64,000 nt of DNA from Amycolatopsis sp. NBRC 101858 (GCF_030269325.1 NZ_BSTD01000001.1:1690681-1754680), one strand, 5' to 3'. Counted from the first letter of the stretch, positions 8,058-17,543 are shown. Made by a program: numbers and translations. Notes: generated from the sequence alone by a model not told the origin.

Positions 8058-9209
8058 ATGGACAGCATGCTGAACGACTTGCCCCGGCTCCCGCCGATGG
8101 GCGCGGTGATCGAGCGGGACGGGCCGATCGTCCGGACCCACTACGGCACCCACGGCGAGGTGACCCACGATCCGCTGCCGGACGGCGATCTCGCCGCGCT
8201 CGTCGCCCGGCAGGTCGAGGCGTTCGCGCGCCGGAACGAGCCGGTGGTGTGGCCGGTGTACGGCGACACGCGGCTCGCCGAAGCCCTGCTTGCCGCGGGC
8301 TTCACGGCGGAACCGGAACGCGCGTTGCTCAGCTGTCCGATCGGGACGGACACCACCCCGCTCCCCGGAGTCGGCCATGACTGGGCCGGGCACCGGCGCG
8401 TCGCGGAGCTGGCCGCCGAGACCGGTCCGCACCGCCGTCCCTACGCCGAGTTCCTCGCCGACGCGGCCCACCTGGACCGGTCGTCCGAGGTCGTGCTCGA
8501 CGGCGACCGCGCCGCCTGGCTCGAAGAACTCGGTGACTGCATGGTCGTCGGCGGGATCACCGACCCCGGCTTCGCGGCGACGGTCGCCGGTCATGACTGG
8601 GGCCGCCCCGGCGCGCGGTTCCTGCTCGCGGAAGCGTCCGGCGCCCTGCGTGACGCGCTCGAAGCAGCCGGGATGCGGGTTCGCACCACGGTCACCCGGT
8701 ACCACCTGCCCTCGTCCGGCGAACCCGCGCGGACCCGCCCGGTCCGCCGGCTGTTCTCCGAGCCGGAGCACGACGAAATCTGGGATCGCTTCTCCGAGAA
8801 GTTCGGCTTCCGGCCCGACACGAGGAGCTTCCCCGGTATCACCGAACCGCCGGGTTCGGCGACATGGCACGTCGGCGACCTCGAAGACGCCCAGCTGGAC
8901 GCCCTGTACGACATCGTCCACAAGGGACTCCGCGAGTCCGTCGAGCCCGGCGAAGAGCTGTACTGGCTCGACTGGCACCACGCGGGTTACCGCTTCGACC
9001 CCGCCCGGGTCGACGGCACCGGGCCGCGGTGGCCCGGCGCCGTCTTCCCGGACGGCGACTACTGCCTCTACCTGACGGCCGACCTGCGCCTGGGCACCTT
9101 CGGGCACCCGTGGGAGGCGACCGTCTGCGTGTTCGGCGAGCTCCTCACCCGGACCGGGCCGGAGCTCACCGCCGCGCTCGGGAAGCCGGTCCGGCGGTCA
9201 GAACCCTGA
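8058..9209 (+). CDS. DUF2716 protein with GNAT-like N-terminal region
   Basis: 383 residues from ATG 8058 (a second in-frame ATG at 8067 is equally possible). The C-terminal ~160 residues carry the DUF2716 signature: WDRFSEKFGF, LYWLDWHHAGYRFDP, FPDGDYCLYL and GTFGHPWEATVCVFG. The N-terminal half (WPVYGDTRLAEALLAAGF) resembles the degenerate acetyltransferase-like segment found fused to DUF2716 in other actinomycetes. No enzymatic activity is known to me for the domain. The short divergent spacer to the unknown gene at 7999 suggests shared control. Confidence 0.7.
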   Translation: MDSMLNDLPRLPPMGAVIERDGPIVRTHYGTHGEVTHDPLPDGDLAALVARQVEAFARRNEPVVWPVYGDTRLAEALLAAGFTAEPERALLSCPIGTDTTPLPGVGHDWAGHRRVAELAAETGPHRRPYAEFLADAAHLDRSSEVVLDGDRAAWLEELGDCMVVGGITDPGFAATVAGHDWGRPGARFLLAEASGALRDALEAAGMRVRTTVTRYHLPSSGEPARTRPVRRLFSEPEHDEIWDRFSEKFGFRPDTRSFPGITEPPGSATWHVGDLEDAQLDALYDIVHKGLRESVEPGEELYWLDWHHAGYRFDPARVDGTGPRWPGAVFPDGDYCLYLTADLRLGTFGHPWEATVCVFGELLTRTGPELTAALGKPVRRSEP

Positions 9210-10430
9210 CGTGCCGTTCGGCGTGCCCAGGCCGGTCGGCCCGTCGTACCCGGCACCCGCCGTGCAGAGGTAGCTCCCGCCGCAGCTGCCGTTCGAGCCC
9301 GACGTCACGTCGTACAGCCCGCCGGTGTGCGCGTACGGGTAGGACCCGGACGTCACCGAGGTGCCGGACAGCGCGTACACGCTCGCGATCACCGGCGACG
9401 ACAGGCTCGTGCCGCCGACCTGCACCCAGCCGTCCGCGCCCTGGGCGAGCCCCAGCGACAGCAGCAGGTCGCAGAACGACGAGCTGCCGCAGCTGTTGTA
9501 CGTGTCGTAGACGCCGAGGCCGGTGGCCGGGTCCGCGACCGCCGAGACGTCCGCGACCGTCCTCTTGGCACACGCGGTGTCGTGCTGCCACGCGGGTTTC
9601 GCCTCCAGCGCGGAACATCCGCTGCCGCTGCCCTTCCACGCCGTCTCGGTCCAGCCGCGCGCGGTGCTCGTGGACTTCTTCAGCGTCGTGCCGCCGACCG
9701 CGGTGACGTACGGCGAAGACGCCGGCCAGCTGACGCCGTAGCCCGAGTCACCCGAGGACGCCGTGACGGCGATGCCCGGGTGGTTCAGGTGCGCGTCGGC
9801 GGCGAGGATCGTCGAGTCTTCGGTACCGCCGTAGCTGTTGGAGATCGCCACCACGCCCGGTGTCGCCGCGGCCGTGTCGACCGCCGTCATCAGCGGGTCG
9901 GTGTCCGGGGAATCGGCCTCCACCAACAGGATCTTGCAGTCCGGGCAGGTCGCCGACACCGCGTCGAGGTCGAGGCTGATCTCCTCCGCCCAGCCGTAGT
10001 CGGGCGCCGGCAGCGGGCTGGCCGCGCCGTTCTGGTTGACCTTCTTGAAGCAGCCGTTGGCCGTGGTGCACGGGGAAAGCCCGCGGGCGGACCGGAACTT
10101 CGCCAGGTCGGCTTCCGCGGTGGGGGCGTCCTGCGCGTCGACGATGGCGACGGTCTTGCCGTTGGCGTGCAGGCCGCCGAGGTTGTACGCGGCTTGGATT
10201 TCCGCCGGCCCGTAGCCGACCGGGGTGGACGTGAGCAGCGGGCCGTTGCCCTTCGGCGAACGGATCGCCTTGCCGAGGCAGTGCATCTTGCCGGAGGTGG
10301 CACAGCCGAAGTTGACTGTGCCGCCGCTCTGCAGCGGCGCGGCTTCGGCGGGAGAGGCGACCGCGACCGACAGCGGGGCCGCGACCAGGGAGAGGGCGAT
10401 GAGGGACCGGAGCAACCGCGAAGAGGCCAT
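9198..10430 (-). CDS. Secreted S53 (sedolisin) family serine peptidase
   Basis: 410 residues from ATG 10430, chosen because AGGAG lies 5 nt upstream and a signal peptide (LLRSLIALSLVAAPLSVAVA) follows; the longer frame to 10598 has no ribosome site. The catalytic Glu and Asp sit four residues apart in EISLD, and the serine in GGTSLSSP replaces the family's SGTS. SNSYGG and ASSGDSG are other sedolisin blocks. There is no ~150-residue pro-kumamolisin activation domain, so the enzyme is secreted close to its mature size. The 3' end overlaps the convergent DUF2716 gene by 12 bp. Confidence 0.88.
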   Translation of the reverse strand: MASSRLLRSLIALSLVAAPLSVAVASPAEAAPLQSGGTVNFGCATSGKMHCLGKAIRSPKGNGPLLTSTPVGYGPAEIQAAYNLGGLHANGKTVAIVDAQDAPTAEADLAKFRSARGLSPCTTANGCFKKVNQNGAASPLPAPDYGWAEEISLDLDAVSATCPDCKILLVEADSPDTDPLMTAVDTAAATPGVVAISNSYGGTEDSTILAADAHLNHPGIAVTASSGDSGYGVSWPASSPYVTAVGGTTLKKSTSTARGWTETAWKGSGSGCSALEAKPAWQHDTACAKRTVADVSAVADPATGLGVYDTYNSCGSSSFCDLLLSLGLAQGADGWVQVGGTSLSSPVIASVYALSGTSVTSGSYPYAHTGGLYDVTSGSNGSCGGSYLCTAGAGYDGPTGLGTPNGTSGF

Positions 10431-10697
10431 ACCTACTCCTCGGTAGGGGACGAGGTGTGGCACGGGATCGTCGCATGTCACTCGTTCGAGGTCACCCTTC
10501 CGATGGATGTTTCTCGGTTCAGTCATTCGCCCACTGCGCGGCCAATCGGACGAACGGTCACCAAACCCCTCACCCGACCAAGGTATTGGTCCAGACAAGT
10601 GTTACCGAAAAGTGACCGAAGGCCCGCTGAGCGGGAGCTAATTTGTTGTGACTCGCAACGAATGCTCGTGGATCCCCAACGGCGGAGGTGTCACGGC

Positions 10698-13022
10698 GTG
10701 AACCGGACCCTGAACAAGCTTCGACGACGCGGCCCGAGGCTCGCGCTCGTCGCATCGGCACTGCTGGTGGCGGCCGGGCTGAGCGCCCCCGCCGCGCTGG
10801 CCGCGGACGACTACACGCAGAGCGTCACCCAGCTCAGCTCGACGCAGCTGCAGCTCAACTTCACCCCGACGACCCCCGCGGTGTACGTGGACGTCCACTA
10901 CACCGGCGTCCCGGGCGTCGGCCAGCAGAACGTGCGGATGGTCAACGGCTCCGGCACCTGGCGGACCACCGTCAACGGCCTGAGCACCGGGAACACGCTC
11001 GACTACTGGTTCACCTACGAGAAGAGCGGCCCGCAGTACGACACCCCGCACTTCACCTACACCGTGGGCGGCAGCTCGACGACGGTGTCGGCGCCGACGT
11101 TCAGCCCACCCGGCGGCACGTACTCCAGCGCCCAGACGGTGACGATCAGCAGCGCCACCTCGGGCGCGACCATCCGGTACACGGTCGACGGCTCGACCCC
11201 GACCGCGTCTTCGACGCTCTACAGTGGACCGATCAGCGTCCCGAACTCCCGCACGGTCAACGCGATCGCGCTCAAGTCCGGTTCGACGACGTCCCCGGTG
11301 TCCAGCGCGAGCTACACGATCGGCACCCAGGCGGGCTGCCCGACGCAGTCCGACACCCCGAACTTCGGCTCGAACGTGCGGATCTTCGACCCGGGCATGT
11401 CCGCGGCGACGATCCAGGCGCAGCTCGACACCGACTTCAACAACCAGAAGGACACGCTGACCGCGCAGTTCGCGGACCGGCGCGTCGCCCACCTGTTCAA
11501 GCCGGGCACCTACAACAACGTGCACGACAACGTCGGCTTCTACACCTCGGTCGCCGGCCTCGGGCAGAACCCGGGCGACGTCGTGATCAACGGTGACGTC
11601 ACGGTGGACGCCTTCAACGCCTCCGACAACGGCGTCGCGCTGCAGAACTTCTGGCGCTCGGCGGAGAACCTGGCCGTCGTGCCCTCCGGCGGCAGCGAAC
11701 GCTGGGCCGTGGCGCAGGCCGCGCCGTTCCGCCGGATGGACGTCCGCGGCAACCTGCAGCTGTACCCGGCGAGCTACGGCTTCGCCAGCGGCGGCTACAT
11801 CGCCGACTCGAAGGTCGCCGGCCAGGCGGCGTCGATTTCGCAGCAGCAGTGGTACACCCGCGACTCGCAGCTCGGCAGCTGGGACGGCGGCGTCTGGAAC
11901 ATGGTCTTCTCCGGCACCAGCGGCGCGCCGGCGAACACGTTCCCGAACCCGCCGGAGACGACGCTGTCGACCACCCCGGTCTCCCGCGACGTGCCCTACC
12001 TCTACGTCGACGGCACCGGCAAGTACCGCGTGTTCCTGCCGTCCCTGCGCACCAACGCGTCCGGCCCGAGCTGGGCGAGCGGCAGCACCCCGGGCACGTC
12101 GGCGCCGATGAGCCAGTTCTACGTCGTCAAGTCCGGTGACACGGCCGCGTCGATCAACAACGCGCTCGCCGCGGGCTGCAACCTGTTCTTCACGCCGGGC
12201 ATCTACCACCTCAACCAGACGCTCAACGTGACGAAGGCGAACACGACGATCCTCGGCATCGGCTACCCGACGCTGGTGCCCGACAACGGCGTCAACGCGA
12301 TGCAGGTGTCCGATGTGGACGGCGTGCGGCTCAAGGGCCTGCTCTTCGACGCCGGCACGACGAACTCGCAGGCGCTGCTCACGGTCGGCCAGTCCGGCTC
12401 GTCGGCGTCCCACGCTTCGAACCCGACGACGGTCCAGGACGTGTTCTTCCGGATCGGCGGCGCGATCGCCGGCAAGGCGACGAACAGCCTGATCGTCAAC
12501 AGCGCCAACACGATCATCGACCACATCTGGGCGTGGCGGGCCGACCACGGCAACGGCGGCACGGTCGGCTGGAACACCAACACGGCCGACACCGGGCTCG
12601 TGGTGAACGGCGCGAACGTGCTGGCCACCGGCTTGTTCGTCGAGCACTACCAGAAGTACCAGGTGATCTGGAACGGCCAGGGCGGGAAGACGATCTTCTT
12701 CCAGAACGAGATGCCCTACGACGTGCCGAACCAGGCGTCGTGGAACGCGCCATCGGGAGTCGCGGGGTACGCGGCCTACAAGGTCGGGGCGAACGTGACG
12801 TCCCATGAGGCCTGGGGTCTCGGGAGCTACTGCTTCTTCGACACGAACCCGGCGGTGTCCAGCTACCACGCGTTCGAAGTGCCGAACACCAGCGGCGTCA
12901 AGTTCCACAGCCTGCTGTCGGTATCGCTCAACTACCGCGGCACGATCACCCACGTCATCAACGACACCGGCGGCGTCACGCCTTCGGGCACGGTGCCGGT
13001 GAACGTGGTGAGCTACCCGTAA
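10698..13022 (+). CDS. Secreted CBM56/beta-helix (GH55-like) enzyme, often mislabelled adenylyl cyclase
   Basis: 774 residues from GTG 10698, with GGAGG 9 nt upstream and a signal peptide (about 1-33, ending ALAADD). Residues ~35-125 look like CBM56 (beta-1,3-glucan binding), and ~128-215 are a chitobiase C-terminal-type Ig domain (PPGGTYSSAQTVTISSA, YTVDGSTPT). From ~220 on there is a large right-handed beta-helix of the type found in GH55 exo-beta-1,3-glucanases (FRRMDVRGNLQLYP, WAWRADHGNGG, EHYQKYQVIWNG). Relatives are widely annotated as adenylyl cyclase or coagulation-factor proteins without support in the sequence. The CBM56 makes beta-1,3-glucan the best substrate guess. Confidence 0.8.
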   Translation: MNRTLNKLRRRGPRLALVASALLVAAGLSAPAALAADDYTQSVTQLSSTQLQLNFTPTTPAVYVDVHYTGVPGVGQQNVRMVNGSGTWRTTVNGLSTGNTLDYWFTYEKSGPQYDTPHFTYTVGGSSTTVSAPTFSPPGGTYSSAQTVTISSATSGATIRYTVDGSTPTASSTLYSGPISVPNSRTVNAIALKSGSTTSPVSSASYTIGTQAGCPTQSDTPNFGSNVRIFDPGMSAATIQAQLDTDFNNQKDTLTAQFADRRVAHLFKPGTYNNVHDNVGFYTSVAGLGQNPGDVVINGDVTVDAFNASDNGVALQNFWRSAENLAVVPSGGSERWAVAQAAPFRRMDVRGNLQLYPASYGFASGGYIADSKVAGQAASISQQQWYTRDSQLGSWDGGVWNMVFSGTSGAPANTFPNPPETTLSTTPVSRDVPYLYVDGTGKYRVFLPSLRTNASGPSWASGSTPGTSAPMSQFYVVKSGDTAASINNALAAGCNLFFTPGIYHLNQTLNVTKANTTILGIGYPTLVPDNGVNAMQVSDVDGVRLKGLLFDAGTTNSQALLTVGQSGSSASHASNPTTVQDVFFRIGGAIAGKATNSLIVNSANTIIDHIWAWRADHGNGGTVGWNTNTADTGLVVNGANVLATGLFVEHYQKYQVIWNGQGGKTIFFQNEMPYDVPNQASWNAPSGVAGYAAYKVGANVTSHEAWGLGSYCFFDTNPAVSSYHAFEVPNTSGVKFHSLLSVSLNYRGTITHVINDTGGVTPSGTVPVNVVSYP

Positions 13023-13033
13023 CCGGGTGAACC

Positions 13034-13075
13034 AGCGGCCCCCGCACCGGACCCGACCCCGGTGCGGGGGCCGCT
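13034..13075. terminator. Bidirectional terminator hairpin
   Basis: A perfect 17-bp stem (13034-13050 with 13059-13075, core GCGGCCCCCGCACCGG) and an 8-nt loop sits between the convergent beta-helix and esterase genes. A GTGTTT tail follows on the plus strand. Confidence 0.8.
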
Positions 13076-13080
13076 GTGTT

Positions 13081-14049
13081 TCACGCGACGTGCAGGATCG
13101 CGTCGGCGTGCTCGAGCAGCTCCCGGGTGAGCGGCGCGTACCGGTGGTCGGCGTCGTCCCGGGTGCGACCGGCCGGGATTTCCGCGGTCAGCTTCCAGGC
13201 ACCGGTGTCGCGCTGCAGGTGGCCTTCGTAGGTGTCCGCGGCCGGCTCGCCGAGGCCGAGGGCGTCGCTGTGGCCGAGGCTGCCGGCGATGAAGGCGTAC
13301 CGGTCGCCGAGCCGCGACGCGACGATCGCGCCGGCACCGGATCCCAGGTGGGCGTTGTGCGCGAACACCAGGGTCCGGCCGGGCTGCGAACCGTGGATGT
13401 CCCAGAGGTTCTTGGCCATGATGCCCGCGCGGGCGCTCGCGAGGCGGGCGATCCTCGTGTCCCGATCGCCGGGCCGCGCCGACGCCGCGTGGTAGCGCAG
13501 CAGATCGAGCCCGGCGTTCGCGTGGATCCGGGCGCGGTCCCACCCGGCGGTCTCGGCTCGGGTGTCGAGGGCCACGAGCAGGTCGTCGGCGATGACCCGC
13601 AGCTCGCGGGCCTCGGGTGACGCGCCGGGCGACGCGGCCGGGTCGAGGATCGCCTCGGAGCGGCTCCAGCGTTCGTCGTCGCCGGCCAGGGCCGCGATGT
13701 CGACGTCGAGACCCAGGTAGTCGCGGACGTGCTCGAGGTAGGTGCGCGGGCTGGGCGCGCTGTACATCTCGGTCGGGGCGTCGAAGCCGTGGAAGGTCAG
13801 CGGTTCGTCGGCGGTCTCGTTGTACTCGCGGATCCACGCGAGCAGCTGCCGGTTGGCGTCCAGCTCGCCGAAGCCGTGCGAGAACCCGCCGTCGAGCGCG
13901 GCGACGCGGTCGGTCTCCAGCGCGATCGACCGGAAGCCGTGGGCCGCGAGCTGCGCGAAGAAGTCGTTCCGGAGCCGCGCGAAGGCCGGTTCGAAGTGCG
14001 TGGGCTCGCCGAACGCGAGCAGTTCGGCCGTGAAGTCCGTGATGTCCAT
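13081..14049 (-). CDS. Erythromycin-esterase-like hydrolase
   Basis: 322 residues from ATG 14049. GEPTHF near the N-terminus matches the GExxHG/F block of the EreA/EreB-like family (PF05139). Further matches are ALETD, FHGFDAP and, towards the end, FAHNAHLG, which carries the conserved HNxHL histidine. Family members open macrolide lactones or act on unrelated esters; most actinomycete copies are uncharacterised. No Shine-Dalgarno is near the ATG, while a TACGAT -10-like hexamer ends about 9 nt upstream, so the transcript may be leaderless. The divergent double-MerR gene begins 17 bp away and is the obvious regulator. Confidence 0.82.
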   Translation of the reverse strand: MDITDFTAELLAFGEPTHFEPAFARLRNDFFAQLAAHGFRSIALETDRVAALDGGFSHGFGELDANRQLLAWIREYNETADEPLTFHGFDAPTEMYSAPSPRTYLEHVRDYLGLDVDIAALAGDDERWSRSEAILDPAASPGASPEARELRVIADDLLVALDTRAETAGWDRARIHANAGLDLLRYHAASARPGDRDTRIARLASARAGIMAKNLWDIHGSQPGRTLVFAHNAHLGSGAGAIVASRLGDRYAFIAGSLGHSDALGLGEPAADTYEGHLQRDTGAWKLTAEIPAGRTRDDADHRYAPLTRELLEHADAILHVA

Positions 14050-14066
14050 GTGGTTGAATCGTATCC

Positions 14067-14765
14067 TTGAAGACTCGGTTGAGACCTGCTGACCTCGCCC
14101 GTGAGCACGGCATCTCCACACAGGCGGTCCGCAACTACGAGCAGGACGGCTTCCTGCCGCCGGCTGAGCGCACGCCGAGCGGCTACCGGGTTTACACGGA
14201 GGTTCACGCGGCGGCGCTGCGCGCGTTCCTCGCGCTGGTGGCGGCGTACGGGCACGCGACGGCCGGCGGGATCATGACCGCCGTCCACGACGGCGACGTC
14301 GGCCGCGCCCTGACGCTCGTCGACCGCGGCCACCTGCGGCTGCTGCGCGACCGGGAAACCCTCGACGCGGTCCGCCAGGCCATCGGCCACCTGACCGAGC
14401 CCGTCCCCGAGCCGGCTGCGGCCGACTGGTCCATCGGCGAGCTGGCCCACCGCCTCGGCGTCACCGCGGCGACCGTGCGCGCGTGGGAACGCGCGGGCAT
14501 CCTCGTCCCCGCCCGCGATCCGGCCACCGGCTACCGCGTCTTCGAAGCGGCCGACGTCCGCGACGCGGAGCTGACCCACCTGCTCAGGCGCGGCGGCTAC
14601 CCGCTGGCGCACATCGCGACGGTGGTCGGCCAGGTCCGCACCGCGGGCGGCACCGAATCACTGGCTGCCGCGCTGGGGACGTGGCAGGAGAAGCTCACCG
14701 CGCGCGGCGTCGCGATGCTCGACGCGGCGGGCCTGCTCAGCGCGTACCTCACTTCACGACCGTGA
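14067..14765 (+). CDS. Double-HTH MerR family regulator (TioE-like)
   Basis: 232 residues from TTG 14067; TTG 14079 is an alternative giving LRPADLAREHG. Two MerR DNA-binding modules are present. The first is at about 6-70 (LAREHGISTQAVRNYEQDGFLPP) and the second at about 125-195 (IGELAHRLGVTAATVRAWERAGIL). A dimer would therefore show four HTH units. No cysteine metal site is visible, so a small-molecule ligand is more likely than a metal. It is divergent from the esterase-like gene with only 17 bp between starts. Its last 12 bp overlap the end of the convergent membrane protein gene. Confidence 0.85.
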   Translation: MKTRLRPADLAREHGISTQAVRNYEQDGFLPPAERTPSGYRVYTEVHAAALRAFLALVAAYGHATAGGIMTAVHDGDVGRALTLVDRGHLRLLRDRETLDAVRQAIGHLTEPVPEPAAADWSIGELAHRLGVTAATVRAWERAGILVPARDPATGYRVFEAADVRDAELTHLLRRGGYPLAHIATVVGQVRTAGGTESLAAALGTWQEKLTARGVAMLDAAGLLSAYLTSRP

Positions 14766-15608
14766 CTCGCGGTGCAGCCGGTCGTACTCGAGGGCGGCTG
14801 AGTGCTGGGTGCGCACGCGCAGGGCCTTCTCCCGCTCCTCGTCGTCGGTTTCGTGCAGGCCGAGCTGCACGGCCTGCCGGATCTGCTCGCGGTTGTCGCG
14901 CACGACGGCGGAGAAGAAGTCGTCGATCCGCGGGTCGATGAGCACTTCGAGCAGCACGCGGAACGACGTGTCGACGACGGTCCGCACGATCTCGTCGTGG
15001 AACGGCAGCCGCTTGAGCTTTCCGAGCTGCGGGTCCGCGGCGATCTTCTCGGCGATGATCGTGCGCAGCTCGGCCTTGTTCCCCTCGAGCGACTTGGCGA
15101 GGTTTTCGGGGTAGTTGCCGGTTTCCAGCACCTTGACGACCTCGTCGAGCACGGCGATGGTCACCGGCTTCTTGATGGCCTTGACGATCGGCTCGGACAG
15201 CTTGTCGACGAGCCGGTAGGTGAACTGCTCCCCGACGGCCCGGTCCGCCGCCCGCCCGATCCGGACCAGCAGCAGCACGACCCCGATGAACTTGTGCCCG
15301 GTGATCACCGGGTGCGCGACCGGGACCATGGCGAACAGCTCGTACCAGTTGCGCACGAGGAACTTCTTGGACCACTTGCGTTTCCGCCACCGCCACAGGA
15401 ATTCGATGAAGAAGACGCCGCAGATCCCGCAGTCGACGTAGAACATCACGAGGGCGGCGTCGCGCGCGGGCGGGCTGACCAGCATGAACCCGAGCAGCCC
15501 GACCGACCCGGCGGCGAGGACGAGCATGATCCAGTCATCGGCCCGCACGTTCCCGGGCAGGATCCCGCTGTTGAGCTCCGGCTCGCGCGCGTCGCGCAGG
15601 GTGGCCAT
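14754..15608 (-). CDS. Channel-like membrane protein with long helical cytoplasmic tail
   Basis: 284 residues from ATG 15608 (GTG 15623 would add five). Three or four hydrophobic helices lie in the first ~120 residues (WIMLVLAAGSVGLLGFMLV, ALVMFYVDCGICGVFFIEFLW, HKFIGVVLLLVRIGRAADR), with Arg-rich spacing like the S2-S4 part of voltage-sensor or ion-channel proteins. No K+ selectivity motif is seen. The remainder is soluble and helical. It is the last gene of the minus-strand ter/TIR/kinase run, 49 bp after the FHA-ABC gene, so it may be the membrane output of that system. This is an inference from position. Confidence 0.6.
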   Translation of the reverse strand: MATLRDAREPELNSGILPGNVRADDWIMLVLAAGSVGLLGFMLVSPPARDAALVMFYVDCGICGVFFIEFLWRWRKRKWSKKFLVRNWYELFAMVPVAHPVITGHKFIGVVLLLVRIGRAADRAVGEQFTYRLVDKLSEPIVKAIKKPVTIAVLDEVVKVLETGNYPENLAKSLEGNKAELRTIIAEKIAADPQLGKLKRLPFHDEIVRTVVDTSFRVLLEVLIDPRIDDFFSAVVRDNREQIRQAVQLGLHETDDEEREKALRVRTQHSAALEYDRLHRESRS

Positions 15609-15657
15609 GCCCGATGATGGCACGCAGGGTGCTGATCAGCCGGTTCGCCGCCCCGGC

Positions 15658-17538
15658 TCAGCTCCGCCGCACCCGCCGCGACCGGACCGCGAACAGCGCC
15701 GTGCAGGCGGCCGCCGAGAGCAGCAACGCACCGGCCGAGCCCAGCCACCACGGCCAGTCGTGGGTCCACAGGCGGTCCACCGGCCCGGTTTGCGGAAGGT
15801 CCACGGTTGCGGCCCCGGCGGCGTAACCCCACCGCGCGGGCGCGAGCCAGGACAGCTGGGCGAGCACCGGCCGCCCGGCGACCGGGATCATCCCGCCGCA
15901 CAGCACGAGCTGGGCCATCACCGTCACGACGAGCACCGGCGTCGTCTGCTCGATCGACCGCACCAGCGCCGAGCCGAGCAGGCTGAGCAGGCAGGACGCC
16001 AGCGCGGTCAGCCAGACCGCGACCGCGAGCTCGCCGACCGGCCGCGACAGCAGGACGGCGTCCACCGGCCCCGGCTTGACCGTCGTCACGACCCCGACGA
16101 GCACCGCCGACTGCACGGCCGCGACCAGCGTGAAGACCACGGTCTTCGCGAGCGCGTACGCGCCGGGCCGCAGGCCGACCGCCCGTTCCCGCAGGAAGAT
16201 CGCCCGCTCGGCGATGGCTTCCCGCGCCGAAGCCGCCGCTCCCATGAACGCCGCGCCGACGAAGACCAGCACGAGCATCTGCCCGGCTTCCATCGGGTGC
16301 TCGGGTACCGACCGCCGCAGCCCTTCGTGGCCGGGGACCGCCAGCGCGAGCACGGCCAGCACGACCGGGACGAGCAGCAGGAACAGCGCGTACCCGGGAT
16401 CGGCGAAGATCAGCCGCAGGTGCCGGGCGGCGAGTGTGCCGACCTGGTGCCCCAGCCCGGCGTGCACGGCTGGCGGCTCCGCGGCCGCCTCGGGCGGCGC
16501 CGCGGGACCCACGTGCGCCGGCTGGTGCGGCGGCGCGGTCCCCGCGACCACGCGGTGGAAGATGTCGGCCCAGTCGGCGGTGCCGAACCGCGCCCGCAGT
16601 TCGGCGGGCCGCCCGCTGAACACCGGGACGCCACCGGGCGCGAGCAGCAGCACGAGGTCGCACTCGTCGAGGTGCGTGACGTTGTGCGTCACCACCACGA
16701 CCGTCCGGCCGGCGTCGGCGAGCTCGCGCAGCCGGCCCATGATCTGCTTGTCGAGCGCCGGATCCAGGCCGGAGGTCGGCTCGTCCAGCATCAGCAGCGA
16801 CGGCGCGGTCAGCAGTTCGAGCGCGATCGACACGCGCTTGCGCTGCCCGCCGGACAGCCGGTGGATGGGCGTGCGCGCGTGCTCGGTCAGCTCGACTTCG
16901 GCGAGCGTCTCGGCCACCCGGCGCCGGCGGGCCGCCGGGTCGGTGTCGTCGGGCAACCGCAGTTTCGCCGCGTAGGACAGGGCACTGCGGGCGGTCAGCC
17001 GCGTGTGGACGACGTCGTCCTGCGGCACCACCCCGACCCGCCGTGCGACGGCCGAGCGCTGCCGGTGCATGTCGTAGCCGTCGTAGGTGATGCGCCCGCT
17101 GGTCGGCGCGACCTCGCCGGAGAGCACCTTGAGCAGCGTCGACTTCCCCGCGCCCGACGGCCCGACGACGGCGACCAGCTGTCCGGGCCGCAGATCGAGC
17201 GAGACGCCCGACAGCAGCGACCGGCCCCCGACGGCGAACCCGACGTCGTCGGCCACGAGCCGGGTGCGCTCCCCGCCGGTCGCGACGAGGTTGTCGCCGT
17301 CGACCCGCAGATCGGTGGCCCCCACGGTGATCCGGTCCCCGTCCGCGATCGGCGACTTCCCGGCGACCGGGACCCCGTTGACCAGCGTCGGATTCCGGCT
17401 GCCGAGGTCGGTCAGCCGCCACGCCCCGCCGACGCGTTCCAGCCGGGCGTGGCGGCGGGAGACCTGCAGGTCGCCCAGCACGATGTCGTTGTCGGAGGCC
17501 CGGCCGATGGTGATCCGGACCCGGTTGCCGATCCACAC
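15658..17538 (-). CDS. FHA-domain ABC exporter (ABCG-type half-transporter)
   Basis: 626 residues starting at GTG 17538, 5 nt after the kinase stop; the longer frame runs inside the kinase gene. An FHA domain spans residues 5-80 (GRASDND, SRRH, GSRNPTLVNG), which binds phosphothreonine. The ABC domain spans about 93-320 with Walker A GPSGAGKS (126-133), signature LSGGQRKR, Walker B LLMLDEP and the switch His (VTHN). About six membrane helices follow from 390 in ABC-2 arrangement. This resembles mycobacterial Rv1747, whose FHA domains are phosphorylated by PknF. Tight coupling to the upstream kinase strongly suggests phospho-controlled export. The cargo is unknown. Confidence 0.88.
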   Translation of the reverse strand: MWIGNRVRITIGRASDNDIVLGDLQVSRRHARLERVGGAWRLTDLGSRNPTLVNGVPVAGKSPIADGDRITVGATDLRVDGDNLVATGGERTRLVADDVGFAVGGRSLLSGVSLDLRPGQLVAVVGPSGAGKSTLLKVLSGEVAPTSGRITYDGYDMHRQRSAVARRVGVVPQDDVVHTRLTARSALSYAAKLRLPDDTDPAARRRRVAETLAEVELTEHARTPIHRLSGGQRKRVSIALELLTAPSLLMLDEPTSGLDPALDKQIMGRLRELADAGRTVVVVTHNVTHLDECDLVLLLAPGGVPVFSGRPAELRARFGTADWADIFHRVVAGTAPPHQPAHVGPAAPPEAAAEPPAVHAGLGHQVGTLAARHLRLIFADPGYALFLLLVPVVLAVLALAVPGHEGLRRSVPEHPMEAGQMLVLVFVGAAFMGAAASAREAIAERAIFLRERAVGLRPGAYALAKTVVFTLVAAVQSAVLVGVVTTVKPGPVDAVLLSRPVGELAVAVWLTALASCLLSLLGSALVRSIEQTTPVLVVTVMAQLVLCGGMIPVAGRPVLAQLSWLAPARWGYAAGAATVDLPQTGPVDRLWTHDWPWWLGSAGALLLSAAACTALFAVRSRRVRRS

Positions 17539-17543
17539 GCCGG

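Noticed and set aside
10638..12953. 771-codon open frame antisense to the beta-helix enzyme
   Set aside because: Arg/Val/Asp-rich shadow with no motif; the plus strand has a signal peptide and family blocks throughout.
10698..13022. Adenylyl cyclase label
   Set aside because: No cyclase catalytic motif is present; the protein is secreted and beta-helical.
14754..15608. Voltage-gated potassium channel
   Set aside because: Helices and Arg residues are suggestive, but no pore loop or TVGYG filter is present.
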